A stretch of DNA of 64,000 nucleotides, from assembly GCA_019637755.1 (NCBI GenBank), contig JAHBVC010000001.1:1-64000 (forward strand), given 5' to 3'. Position 1 is the stretch's first letter. The number at the start of each line of letters is the position of its first letter. Source of the stretch: Anaerolineales bacterium (GTDB lineage Bacteria > Chloroflexota > Anaerolineae > Anaerolineales > UBA11579). This document shows positions 33,120 through 40,972 of the stretch, piece after piece. A model generated the notes under the pieces. The model searched no databases. It worked only from the letters and a program-made list of their open reading frames with translations, and was not told the DNA's origin. Made by a program: the position numbers and the translations under genes.

Positions 33120-35381
33120 ATGGCAGATTTACGACAGGATGCGCTGGATTACCACCATCTCAACAACAAGCCGGGCAAGATCGCCGTGGTGCCCACCAAG
33201 CCGCTGGATACCCAGCGTGATCTGGCGTTGGCCTATTCGCCCGGCGTGGCCGAGCCGGTGCTCGAGATCGAGAAAGATCCCAGCCTGGCGTACCAATACA
33301 CCGCCAAGGGCAACCTGGTTGGGGTGATCTCTAACGGCACCGCCATTCTGGGCCTGGGTGACCGTGGCGCGCTGGCCTCCAAGCCAGTCATGGAAGGCAA
33401 GGGCGTGCTGTTCAAGAAGTTTGCCGATATTGACGTCTTCGATATCGAGGTAAACGCCACCGATATCGATGAGCTAGTCAAGATCGTGGCGGGCATCGCG
33501 CCCACTTTCGGCGGCATCAACCTGGAGGACATCAAGGCCCCCGAATGCTTCGAGGTCGAGCGGCGCCTGATCGAGATGCTCGATATTCCCGTCTTCCATG
33601 ATGACCAGCACGGTACCGCCATCATCGCCAGCGCCGGCTTGCTCAACGGCCTAGACTTGGTGGGCAAGAAGATCGAGACGGCGCGCTTCGTCGTCTCCGG
33701 AGCGGGCGCTTCGGCGCTCACCTGCGCGCGCATGGCGATCAAGCTCGGCGCCAAGCCGGAGAATGTGTTGCTGGTGGATAGCAAGGGCGTGGTGTACAAG
33801 GGCCGCAGCGAGGGCATGAACCAATACAAGCAGGAGCTCGCCGTGGAAACCGCGGCGCGCAGCCTGGCGGATGCGGTGAGTGGCGCCGATGTGTTCTACG
33901 GCCTCTCCGTGGGCGGCTTGCTCACGCCCGAGATGGTGGCCACGATGGCGAAGAACCCGCTGATCTTCGCCATGGCCAACCCAGACCCTGAGATCACCTA
34001 TGAGGACGCCAAGCAGGCCCGGCCGGATGCGATCGTGGCCACGGGGCGCTCTGATTACCCGAACCAGATCAATAACGTGCTCGGCTTCCCCTACATTTTC
34101 CGCGGGGCGCTGGATGTACGCGCTCGCACGATCAACGACGAAATGAAGATCGCCGCGGCGCGTGCGCTGGCTGAGCTGGCGCGTGAAGACGTGCCCGATA
34201 GCGTGCTGCGTGCTTACGGCATCGAAAGCCTTAAGTATGGCGCTGATTACATAATCCCCAAGCCGTTTGATCCGCGTGTGCTGCTGTGGGTGGCCCCGGC
34301 GGTAGCCGAGGCGGCGATGCAAACCGGCGTAGCCCAGCACCCGGTGGATTTGGACGCCTACCGCGATGAGCTGGCGCTGCGCCAGGGCCGCGGCCAGCAA
34401 GTGCGCCAATACTTCATCAATAAGGCTAAGCAGCTTAAGCAGCGCGCCCGCGTGGTCTTCCCTGAGGGCGAGGACAGCAAGATCATCCGGGCCGCGGCGC
34501 AGGTGGAGGAGGAGGGCATTGCCCATCCCATCCTCATCGCCCGGCCCGAAGTGATCGAGCAGCAGCTGGCCGATCTTGGCCTGGATTACACGCCGGAGCT
34601 TGTCGACCTGCGTCACTTCGAGAAGATGGAGGCCTATCATCAGGCCTACTACGAACTGCGCCAGCGCAATGGCGTTACCCGCGTCAGTGCCGAGAAGATG
34701 TTGCGCGATCGCAATGCCTTTGGCGCCATGATGGTGAAGATGGGCGATGCCGATGCAATGATCTCGGGCCGTACCTTTGAGTACCCTGAAGTGATTCGCC
34801 CGGCACTGCAAATTCATCACACCGCGCCGGGAGTGGCCAAAGCCTGTGGCGTGTACATCGTGATCGTGGAGCAGCGCGTGTATCTATTTACGGATGCTAC
34901 GGTGAACATTGACCCGAGCGCCGAAGATCTGGCCGATATTGCCATCCAGGCGGCGGATTTTGCCCGCCAGATCGGCCTCGAGCCGCAGGTGGCGATGCTG
35001 TCGTTCTCGAACTTTGGCGCCACGCCGCACCCGCAATCCTTTAAGGTGCGCAAGGCGGTGGAGCTGGCCCAGGCGCGGGCGCCCGAGCTGGTGATCGACG
35101 GTGAGATGCAGGCGGATACCGCCGTGGTGGCCGAGATCGTGGAGCAGCGCTACCCGTTCAGCAAAGTGAAGCATGCCAATGTGCTGGTCTTCCCTTCGTT
35201 GGAGGCGGCCAACGTGAGCTACAAGCTGCTTAACCGTTTGGGCAATGCCCACACCATCGGGCCGATCCTGCTGGGTTTGGGCGCCCCGATCCAGGTGCTG
35301 CAAACCGGTGACCAGGTGCAAGACATCGTCAACATGACTGCCGTGGCCGTGCTGGATGCCGATAAGCGTAAGCAAGGCTGA
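33120..35381 (+). CDS. maeB: NADP-dependent malic enzyme with phosphotransacetylase-like domain
   Basis: This enzyme oxidatively decarboxylates malate to pyruvate. The 753-residue length matches the MaeB-type fusion. Residues 1-430 form the malic enzyme part ([67 protein letters not shown]). From about 430 a phosphotransacetylase-like domain follows ([38 protein letters not shown]), which in MaeB acts in acetyl-CoA-type regulation rather than catalysis. CGGAGA precedes the ATG. A strong terminator follows. Confidence 0.93.
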   Translation: MADLRQDALDYHHLNNKPGKIAVVPTKPLDTQRDLALAYSPGVAEPVLEIEKDPSLAYQYTAKGNLVGVISNGTAILGLGDRGALASKPVMEGKGVLFKKFADIDVFDIEVNATDIDELVKIVAGIAPTFGGINLEDIKAPECFEVERRLIEMLDIPVFHDDQHGTAIIASAGLLNGLDLVGKKIETARFVVSGAGASALTCARMAIKLGAKPENVLLVDSKGVVYKGRSEGMNQYKQELAVETAARSLADAVSGADVFYGLSVGGLLTPEMVATMAKNPLIFAMANPDPEITYEDAKQARPDAIVATGRSDYPNQINNVLGFPYIFRGALDVRARTINDEMKIAAARALAELAREDVPDSVLRAYGIESLKYGADYIIPKPFDPRVLLWVAPAVAEAAMQTGVAQHPVDLDAYRDELALRQGRGQQVRQYFINKAKQLKQRARVVFPEGEDSKIIRAAAQVEEEGIAHPILIARPEVIEQQLADLGLDYTPELVDLRHFEKMEAYHQAYYELRQRNGVTRVSAEKMLRDRNAFGAMMVKMGDADAMISGRTFEYPEVIRPALQIHHTAPGVAKACGVYIVIVEQRVYLFTDATVNIDPSAEDLADIAIQAADFARQIGLEPQVAMLSFSNFGATPHPQSFKVRKAVELAQARAPELVIDGEMQADTAVVAEIVEQRYPFSKVKHANVLVFPSLEAANVSYKLLNRLGNAHTIGPILLGLGAPIQVLQTGDQVQDIVNMTAVAVLDADKRKQG

Positions 35382-35460
35382 CCGATACGCGGGTGTCGGA
35401 TAGTCACCTGGTCTGTTAGTCAGTTGAAAGAGGCTGGTAGCTGCTTGCTCAGCCTTTTCA

Positions 35461-35492
35461 AAAAGGGGCGGGTTTAGGACCCGCCCCTTTTT
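35461..35492 (+). terminator. Terminator after maeB
   Basis: A perfect 13-bp stem, AAAAGGGGCGGGT (35461-35473) with ACCCGCCCCTTTT (35479-35491), surrounds the loop TTAGG and ends in five T. Confidence 0.93.
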
Positions 35493-35667
35493 GCTATCGC
35501 GCGTAGAAGATACGTGTCATTCCGAACGAGCCGCGCTAGCGGTGCGGAGGAATCCTTTAGGGCGTTGCAAACTCACCTGACTTCGCATCTGGCTTGGAGA
35601 TTGCTTCGTCGGCGCTGCGCGCTACGCGCAGCCGCGCACTCCTCGCAAAGACGAAGAGGGCTAAGTC

Positions 35668-35763
35668 GACTAATTGACTAATCGACTAATCGACTAATTG
35701 ATTAATCGACTAACTGATTAATCGGCTAATCGACTAATCGACCAACTGACTAACCGATTAATC
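35668..35763. repeat. Twelve-unit phased octamer array
   Basis: Twelve consecutive 8-bp units with no phase slip follow the pattern GAYYAAYY: GACTAATT, GACTAATC, GACTAATC, GACTAATT, GATTAATC, GACTAACT, GATTAATC, GGCTAATC, GACTAATC, GACCAACT, GACTAACC, GATTAATC. Most differences are C/T changes at positions 3, 4, 7 and 8, as though transitions accumulated while phase was kept. It ends ten bases before the -10 of the downstream gene. Confidence 0.92.
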
Positions 35764-35772
35764 TCACTTTGG

Positions 35773-35784
35773 TATCATCGCCGC
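35773..35784 (+). promoter_or_regulatory. -10 element of a leaderless phosphatase-kinase operon
   Basis: TTTGGTATCATCG places TATCAT at 35773-35778, with six bases to the ATG at 35785. Transcription start would fall on the A of the ATG. No ribosome binding site is present. No good -35 is visible at the usual distance; CTGACT (35747-35752) lies 20 bp upstream inside the octamer array. Confidence 0.6.
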
Positions 35785-36321
35785 ATGGCTAAAACACGCA
35801 TCCTCTTCGTCTGCCTCGGCAACATCATTCGCAGCCCGCTGGGGGAGAAGCTCTTCGAGTATGTGGCCAACGAAGCGGGAGTGGGGGAGAAGTACGCGGT
35901 GGACTCTGCCGGCACCTCGGCCTATCACATCGGCGAGCGGCCGGATGAGCGCATGCGCCGCACGGCGCAGCGCCGCGGCTTTGTCTACGATGGCCGCGCC
36001 CGCCAGGTAAACGCGCAAGATTTGGAAGACTTCGATCTGGTCATCGCCATGGACCTGGAGAACATGAACAACCTGCTCGCCCTGGCGCGCAGCGAGGAGC
36101 AGGCCGCCAAGGTGCACTTGATGCGTAGTTTTGACCCTGAGGCCGATGGCGCTGTGGCCGTGCCCGACCCCTGGTACGACGGCCCGCAGGGGTTCGAGCA
36201 TGTGTACGACATCGTGGAGCGCAGCGTGCGCGGCCTGCTGCGCTGGCTTGAAGCAGGAGCTGCTGCGCAGCCTGGCAGAAGACATCCGGCTGCGCCGGAT
36301 GACGCTTCTGCGCCGCAATGA
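35785..36321 (+). CDS. Low-molecular-weight phosphatase of the protein-deglycation type
   Basis: The active-site loop is C10-LGNII-R16-SP, the Cx5R motif of low-molecular-weight tyrosine phosphatases, with the general acid in VPDPWYDG. The 178-residue protein is about 20 residues longer than usual owing to an Ala/Pro-rich tail encoded by a CATCCGGC/GCCGGATG hairpin (36283-36301). Members of this family act on ribulosamine 5-phosphates, and bacterial fructosamine-kinase homologues are often encoded beside them, so a role in removing sugar adducts is the best guess. Overlaps the kinase by four bases. Confidence 0.88.
   Translation: MAKTRILFVCLGNIIRSPLGEKLFEYVANEAGVGEKYAVDSAGTSAYHIGERPDERMRRTAQRRGFVYDGRARQVNAQDLEDFDLVIAMDLENMNNLLALARSEEQAAKVHLMRSFDPEADGAVAVPDPWYDGPQGFEHVYDIVERSVRGLLRWLEAGAAAQPGRRHPAAPDDASAPQ
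36283..36301. repeat. Palindrome with TGC loop near the phosphatase 3' end
   Basis: CATCCGGC (36283-36290) and GCCGGATG (36294-36301) form a perfect 8-bp stem with a TGC loop inside the coding sequence, 17 bases before the kinase start. It supplies part of the extra C-terminal tail of the phosphatase and could influence translational coupling. Confidence 0.6.
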
Positions 36322-37169
36322 TTCCTCAGGGCGTCGCCAATTGGCTGCAGCAACAGGGCTACGGCGGCGTGGTTGCCAGCTCTCCCGCGGCGGGCGGCTG
36401 CATCAACAACGGCGCCCACCTGGTGACGGAGAGTGGTGCGCATTTCTTTTTAAAGACCAACGCCAACGCACCCGCCGATCTGTTCGCGCGTGAGGCTGAG
36501 GGCTTAGAGGCACTGGCGGGCACGCGCACGCTGCGCGTGCCCGCGGTTGTCCTGGTGGACGAGGGATTCCTGCTGCTCGAGGATCTGCAGCCGGCCGCTC
36601 GGACGGCAGGCTACTGGCCGCAGCTGGGGCGCGGCCTGGCGCAGCTGCACGCCCACACCCAGGCGCATTTTGGCTTTGCGCACGACAATTACATCGGCCT
36701 CACGCCACAGCCCAACGGCTGGCTGGCCGATGGCTATGTGTTCTTCGCCGAACGGCGTCTACACCACCAGGCCCATCTTGCGCATAGCCACTCTCTGTTG
36801 AGTGCTGATCAAGTTGCCGCGGTTGAGCGCCTGGCCGCCCGGCTGCCGCAGCTTGTGCCGCCGCAGCCAGCTAGCTTGCTGCATGGCGATCTGTGGGCCG
36901 GCAATGTGCTCGCTGGTGCCACGGGCGCGCCTGCGCTCATCGACCCGGCGGCGTACTTCGGCTGGGCGGAAGCCGATCTGGCGATGACTGCGCTGTTCGG
37001 CCAATTTCCGGGGGAGTTCTACTCCGCCTACACCGAAGTGCGTGCACTGGAGCTGGGCTGGCGCGAGCGCTTTGATGTGTACAACCTCTATCACTTGCTC
37101 AATCATTTGAATCTATTCGGTGGCGGCTATTATGCGCAGGTGATGGCGGTGGTGGAGAGGTATGGGTAG
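36318..37169 (+). CDS. Fructosamine/ribulosamine 3-kinase family protein
   Basis: The 283-residue protein has the aminoglycoside-kinase-like fold of fructosamine kinases: SPAAGGCINNGAHLV in the N-lobe, FFLKTNAN with the ATP lysine, the catalytic LLHGDLWAGNVLAG and metal-binding LIDPAAYFGWAEADLAM. Bacterial members mainly phosphorylate ribulosamines and erythrulosamines on glycated proteins, after which the 3-phosphate eliminates and the amine is freed. Its ATGA overlap with the phosphatase gene ties the two into one operon. Confidence 0.9.
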   Translation: MIPQGVANWLQQQGYGGVVASSPAAGGCINNGAHLVTESGAHFFLKTNANAPADLFAREAEGLEALAGTRTLRVPAVVLVDEGFLLLEDLQPAARTAGYWPQLGRGLAQLHAHTQAHFGFAHDNYIGLTPQPNGWLADGYVFFAERRLHHQAHLAHSHSLLSADQVAAVERLAARLPQLVPPQPASLLHGDLWAGNVLAGATGAPALIDPAAYFGWAEADLAMTALFGQFPGEFYSAYTEVRALELGWRERFDVYNLYHLLNHLNLFGGGYYAQVMAVVERYG

Positions 37170-37176
37170 CGGAGAG

Positions 37177-37250
37177 CGGTTAGCTATTAGCGGTTAGCTA
37201 TCAGCGTTCAGCTCTAAGCCGTAAGCTCTAAGCCGTAAGCTCTAAGCCGT
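37177..37250. repeat. Short tandem repeats after the kinase gene
   Basis: GCGGTTAGCTATTA/GCGGTTAGCTATCA is followed by three near-exact copies of CTCTAAGCCGTAAG (from about 37211). The tract lies between the kinase stop and the long tandem array and holds no gene. Confidence 0.7.
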
Positions 37251-37285
37251 AAGTAATCCCCACGCCTTTCCGCAAATTATTTTGT

Positions 37286-38010
37286 GCCCTAAAGGATTCC
37301 TCCCTCGCTGCGCTCGGTTCGGAATGACAAATGGGTAGATTGGCCTAGCTGCGCGGTCTGCGCTCAGTTCTCAGAAGATGTGCGGTTTTTTTTCATGCCC
37401 TAAAGGATTCCTCCCTCGCTGCGCTCGGTTCGGAATGACAAATGGGAAGATTGGCCTAGCTTCGCGGTCTGCGCTCAGTTCTCAAGAAGATGTGTGGGTT
37501 TTCATGCCCTAATGGATTCCTCCCTCGCTGCGCTCGGTTCGGAATGACAAATGGGTAGATTGGCCTAGCTGGGTCTTGCTCAGTTCTCAGAAGATGTGCG
37601 GGTTTTCATGCCTAAAAGTTCCTCCTGCGCTTTGCCGCTCGGTTCGGAATGACAGATGGGCAGATTGGCCCGGCTGCGCGGTCTGCGCTCAGTTCTCAAG
37701 AAGATGTGTGGATTTTTCATGCCCTAATGGATTCCTCCCTCGCTGCGCTCGGTTCGGAATGACAAATGGGAAGATTGGCCCGGCTTCGCGGTCTGCGCTC
37801 AGTTCTCAAGAAGATGTGTGGATTTTTCATGCCCTAATGGATTCCTCCCTCGCTGCGCTCGGTTCGGAATGACAAATGGGTAGATTGGCCTAGCTGCGCG
37901 GTCTGCGCTCAGTTCTCAGAAGATGTGCGGTTTTTTTTCATGCCCTAAAGGATTCCTCCCTCGCTGCGCTCGGTTCGGAATGACAGATGGGTAGATTATT
38001 GGCCCGGCTT
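37286..38010. repeat. Seven-copy ~110-bp tandem array
   Basis: Units begin with GCCCTAA at 37286, 37397, 37506, 37610 (degenerate), 37721, 37831 and 37942, spaced 104-111 bp. Each holds GGATTCCTCCCTCGCTGCGC, TCGGTTCGGAATGACA, a GGGTAGATTGGCC segment, GCGGTCTGCGCTCAGTTCTC and AAGATGTG followed by a T-rich end. The first part is the dispersed palindromic element found elsewhere in the window; here it has been amplified together with a flank. Units differ by single bases and T-run length. The last unit is cut after the GGGTAGATT segment. Confidence 0.93.
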
Positions 38011-38107
38011 GGCATTTGCGGCTATTTCTAGCGTCGATGATTGCCTTTGATTAACGATTAACAACTAACCGGCCACCTGACTAACCGACCTTTGCGTTCA
38101 TCCTTGG
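38011..38107. other. Upstream region of the GNAT gene with octamer-like repeats
   Basis: GATTAAC (38049), GATTAACA (38056), then phased AACTAACC, GGCCACCT, GACTAACC (38063-38086) belong to the same composition class as the GACTAATC array at 35668. They lie 21 bases before the -10 of the next gene. Confidence 0.5.
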
Positions 38108-38125
38108 TATCATCCCCATATCCTT
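38108..38125 (+). promoter_or_regulatory. -10 element before the GNAT gene
   Basis: CCTTGGTATCATCCCC carries TATCAT at 38108-38113, 12 bases before the ATG at 38126. The expected leader is about five bases and contains no ribosome binding site. The ten bases TTGGTATCAT are close to those before the phosphatase gene. Confidence 0.5.
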
Positions 38126-39262
38126 ATGGACTCCATTCGCATTGAGCGCATCAAGCTCAAAGACCTGGCCACTGTTGCCGCCCGCTATGTAGACGGTGCC
38201 GCGCCGGGCAGCTTTATTCCCATCACCAAGCACCGCGCCGGCGCCATGGCGCACAATCCGCACGCCACGCCAGACGATGTGGCCTTGCTGCTGGCCCTAC
38301 AGGGGGAGCGCCCGGTGGGCTACTTCGGCCTGGCTGCGGTGCAATTGGCCCATGCGGGCCAACTGCACCGCGTGCACTGGCTCACCACCTGGGCGGTGAG
38401 CAAAGATATGCTCGGCAAAGGGTTGGGCTCACAGCTCATGCAGGCGGCCATTGACCTCGACGTTGACCTCGCCATCGTGGGCAGCGCCCCGGCGCGCCGC
38501 GTCAGCGCCAAGTTTGGCTTTCAGGAAGTTGCCCCACTATCGTATATACGCCTCGATTTTGAGGTCGCCGGACGTTATAACCCGCTTGGTTTGTTGCTGC
38601 GCGGCCTGCGCAAGCTCGCCAGCCTGGTTGGGCTGAAGCTGACGATCGAGCCTGTGCAAGCCGTCTTCCATCGCCTCTTTGAAACGCTGTTCGGCTGGCT
38701 GCTGCGCCCGCTGTTCTTGGCGCTGGCGCAGGCCGCGGTTGGGCCTTCGGCCGCGGCCGCTTTGCCAGCGCCCCAGGCCTTCGCCGTGCCCGCGCCGCAG
38801 GGCACGCACTTTTACCGCGACGCGGCGGTGCTGAACTGGACGCTGCAGCAGCCCTGGGTGTTACCAAGTAGGCGCTCTGCGAGCGCCTACTTGGATTATG
38901 AATTCACCGATTGGCGCCCCGGTTTCACCATCTTCGCCGTGGGGGACGCGCAGCACTATGCGCTATTCCAGTTCTCGCAGATCCGCGGCCGTGGGGTGCT
39001 CAAGGCGCTGGATGCTACTTTGCCGCCGCGCCCCTGGCTGGCCGCCGCCGTGCAGGCCGCCCGCGCGCGCCGCGCCCACATCATCGAGGGCGAGGCGGCC
39101 TTGGCGGCGGCCTTGCCCGGCTGGCTGCGGCCGCTGCTGGTGCGCCGCCTGCAGCGCACGCTGCAACTACACCCGCACCACGCCGATAGCCCCTTGGCGC
39201 AAGCCATGGCGGCGGGCAGCTTCGTGCAGCACTATACCGATGGTGATATGGTGTTTACTTAA
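38126..39262 (+). CDS. GNAT-like acetyltransferase domain protein
   Basis: The 378-residue protein has a GNAT-like N-terminal half: MDSIRIERIKLKDL, the strand HRVHWLTTWAVSKDMLGKGL with the acetyl-CoA loop GKGLGSQLM, then KFGFQEV. The C-terminal 200 residues, from about 150, are not recognised; they contain an Ala/Pro-rich linker near 210-225 and a tryptophan-rich segment. A perfect 14-bp palindrome within the gene (38864-38894) encodes the stretch PSRRSASAYLD. The deacetylase gene follows immediately, so both may modify the same cell-surface sugar; that is inference. Confidence 0.7.
   Translation: MDSIRIERIKLKDLATVAARYVDGAAPGSFIPITKHRAGAMAHNPHATPDDVALLLALQGERPVGYFGLAAVQLAHAGQLHRVHWLTTWAVSKDMLGKGLGSQLMQAAIDLDVDLAIVGSAPARRVSAKFGFQEVAPLSYIRLDFEVAGRYNPLGLLLRGLRKLASLVGLKLTIEPVQAVFHRLFETLFGWLLRPLFLALAQAAVGPSAAAALPAPQAFAVPAPQGTHFYRDAAVLNWTLQQPWVLPSRRSASAYLDYEFTDWRPGFTIFAVGDAQHYALFQFSQIRGRGVLKALDATLPPRPWLAAAVQAARARRAHIIEGEAALAAALPGWLRPLLVRRLQRTLQLHPHHADSPLAQAMAAGSFVQHYTDGDMVFT
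38864..38894. repeat. Palindromic insertion inside the GNAT gene
   Basis: CCAAGTAGGCGCTC (38864-38877) pairs perfectly with GAGCGCCTACTTGG (38881-38894) around the loop TGC. It is read through in frame. A 31-base perfect palindrome in a coding sequence is unexpected by chance and resembles an inserted repeat element. Confidence 0.75.
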
Positions 39263-40318
39263 ATGAGGGCACTGGCTGGGAAACTGCTGCGTGGGGTGGG
39301 GCGCATACTGCCGCTGAGCGTGTACCGCGCGGTCTTTGCTCGCGATGTGATCGGGTTCTTTTATCACTCCGTCTCCGACGCGTATCTGCCGCATGTGCAG
39401 CACCTTTACGCCCCGGAGCCCGTGGCGCGTTTTGAGGCTGCGCTGCAATACCTGCAGCGTCACTTTCATCCCGTCAGCGATGCTGAGATCGAGGCGCACC
39501 GTGTGGAAGGCAAGCCCTTGCCGCGGCGCGCCGTGCACCTGTCATTCGATGATGGCTTCAGCGAGTGCTACAGTGTGGTGCGCCCGTTGCTGCTCAAGTA
39601 CCGCATCCCCTGCACGTTTTACGTCACGACCAGTTGGCTGGACAATGCCAGCATGTTCTATCGCAACAAAACCTCGCTGTGCATCGAGCAGGTGCGTACG
39701 CTCGAGCGTGATGCGGTGAAAATGGTGCTCACCAGCCTGAACCATGCGCTAGGGCTCAGCCTTTCGGATGCGGCCAGCTTTGAGCGCTGGATCAAGACCC
39801 AGCAGGCTGCCGAAGAAGGCGTGATCGATATGACCGCCAAAATGCTCGGCGTGGACGTGAAGGCCTATTTGCAGGAACGCACGCCGTATCTGACCCGTGA
39901 GCAGGTGCGTACCCTGCACGCGGATGGCTTCACCATCGGCGCGCATACTGTGCGCCATGCCAAGCTGGCCACGCTGAGCGATGCCGAGATCGAAGCGGAG
40001 ATCGTGGAGTCGGGCCGTGCGGTGCAGGCCATCACCGGGCAGGCGCGCGTCACGCTCTCTTTCCCGTACTCCGGCAACGGCCTGCGCCGCGCCCTGCTGG
40101 CGGATATCCGCCAGCGCCATCCCTGGCTGGGCCTCTTTTACGATACGCAGGATCTGCAGCGCGATGTGCCCTTCATCGTGCAGCGCATCTGGGCGGAGAA
40201 GGCCGCTTTGCGCACGGTGGGGCGGCGCACGAATGTGCCGGCGCTGCTGCATGATGCCTATGCGGCCGAGCTGCTGGATGCGGCGCGCCGCGGCTCTGGT
40301 GCTCGCGATGTAGGCTAA
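39263..40318 (+). CDS. Polysaccharide deacetylase (NodB homology)
   Basis: This carbohydrate esterase 4 type enzyme removes acetyl groups from N-acetylated polysaccharides. The 351-residue protein has the catalytic HLSFDDGFSECYSVVRPLL with the aspartate pair and the metal histidines in FTIGAHTVRHAKLATLS; the later SFPYSGNG is another family motif. No signal peptide is obvious; the N terminus has a modest hydrophobic stretch. It starts on the base after the GNAT stop codon. Confidence 0.88.
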   Translation: MRALAGKLLRGVGRILPLSVYRAVFARDVIGFFYHSVSDAYLPHVQHLYAPEPVARFEAALQYLQRHFHPVSDAEIEAHRVEGKPLPRRAVHLSFDDGFSECYSVVRPLLLKYRIPCTFYVTTSWLDNASMFYRNKTSLCIEQVRTLERDAVKMVLTSLNHALGLSLSDAASFERWIKTQQAAEEGVIDMTAKMLGVDVKAYLQERTPYLTREQVRTLHADGFTIGAHTVRHAKLATLSDAEIEAEIVESGRAVQAITGQARVTLSFPYSGNGLRRALLADIRQRHPWLGLFYDTQDLQRDVPFIVQRIWAEKAALRTVGRRTNVPALLHDAYAAELLDAARRGSGARDVG

Positions 40319-40860
40319 AGCCAACAGCAACCACAAAGACACAAAGGGCACAAAGAAACCTTTTTGTGCCATTTTTTTTTTTTGGCAATGTCACTTGGCC
40401 ATATTAAAGGCGAATCGCCGCAGATGAACGCAGATATACGTAGATAAACCCAAAATCTCCCGAAGCTGGCTTTGTGCCAAAGACAATATCAAAGGCAAAT
40501 CGCCATAGATGAACGCAGATAGGCGCAGATAAAACCCAAGATCTCAAAGGCTTAACTTTGTGTCCTTTGTGCCTTTGTGGTTAAGCAGTTACGTTCGCCA
40601 TCTTGCAAAGGCAACATCAAAGGCAAATCACCACAGATGAACGCAGATAGGCGCAGATAAAATCCAAATCTCAAAAGCTTGTCTTCGTGTCCTTTGTGCC
40701 TTTGTGGTTAAGCAGTATTTACGACTGACCGCTGACTACTAATCGCTAACTACTAATCGCTAATCGCTGACCGCTGGTTTCCCTGCTCCCTGCTTCCTGT
40801 TCCCTGCTCACTCTTCCCCCTCACTAGTACTAATTACTTAACTTTTCGTGGGGCAAATAC
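40319..40860. other. Intergenic region upstream of the dcw operon, repeat-rich
   Basis: No gene is visible. It starts with a run of T/A (40370-40384), then holds the AACGCAGAT repeat family (40406-40716), octamer-like CTAATCGCTAACTA repeats (40728-40780) and a CCCTGCTTCCTGTTCCCTGC tract (40782-40815). The dcw promoter begins at 40861. Confidence 0.75.
40406..40716. repeat. AGATGAACGCAGAT/TTTGTGTCCTTTGTGCC repeat family
   Basis: AAAGGCGAATCGCC or AAAGGCAAATC begins copies at 40406 (partial), 40491 and 40619. Each continues through AGATGAACGCAGATAGGCGC and AGATAAAA to CTTTGTGCCTTTGTGGTTAA. The inner units CGCAGAT repeat with a 10-11 base step. Copies 2 and 3 are 128 bp apart and nearly identical. 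Confidence 0.8.
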
Positions 40861-40889
40861 TTGCATTGTGGGTCGATCCTGCCTATAAT
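40861..40889 (+). promoter_or_regulatory. Promoter of the dcw operon
   Basis: TTGCAT (40861-40866), a 17-bp spacer and a perfect TATAAT (40884-40889) form the best sigma-70-type promoter in the window. Transcription should begin near 40896, giving a leader of about 77 bases that contains an operator-like array and a hairpin. Confidence 0.88.
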
Positions 40890-40890
40890 A

Positions 40891-40924
40891 TGGGAACTTG
40901 TGGGACGAAGTGGCATAAAGTGGA
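40891..40924 (+). promoter_or_regulatory. MraZ operator: four TGG repeats with 10-bp period
   Basis: TGGGAACTTG, TGGGACGAAG, TGGCATAAAG and TGGAGCGCCG begin at 40891, 40901, 40911 and 40921, exactly 10 bp apart. MraZ is a ring-forming regulator known to bind three or four direct TGGG-like boxes with 10-bp spacing just before its own gene. The array sits immediately after the -10, so bound MraZ should block initiation or escape. Confidence 0.85.
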
Positions 40925-40925
40925 G

Positions 40926-40944
40926 CGCCGGGACTATCCCGGCG
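40926..40944 (+). promoter_or_regulatory. Hairpin in the mraZ leader
   Basis: CGCCGGGA (40926-40933) pairs with TCCCGGCG (40937-40944) with a three-base CTA loop. There is only TTC after it, so termination is unlikely; it may stabilise the leader or overlap the fourth MraZ box when transcribed. Confidence 0.55.
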
Positions 40945-40972
40945 TTCTGCCATTAACCCATAAATAGAACTT

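Larger units (their letters stand above)
35382..35784. other. maeB-phosphatase intergenic region
   Basis: No gene lies in these 403 bases. After the maeB terminator come a dispersed element (CATTCCGAACGAG to GGAGGAATCC, 35519-35553), a second element of the GATTGCTTCG...CTCCTCGCAAAGACG type (35600-35655) with an internal GCGCTGCGCGC palindrome, and the 12-unit octamer array that ends ten bases before the -10 of the next gene. Confidence 0.7.

Noticed and set aside
37576-37872. 98-residue plus-strand frame inside the 110-bp array
   Set aside because: It spans nearly three repeat units, repeats its own sequence and arises from array periodicity; it has no ribosome binding site.
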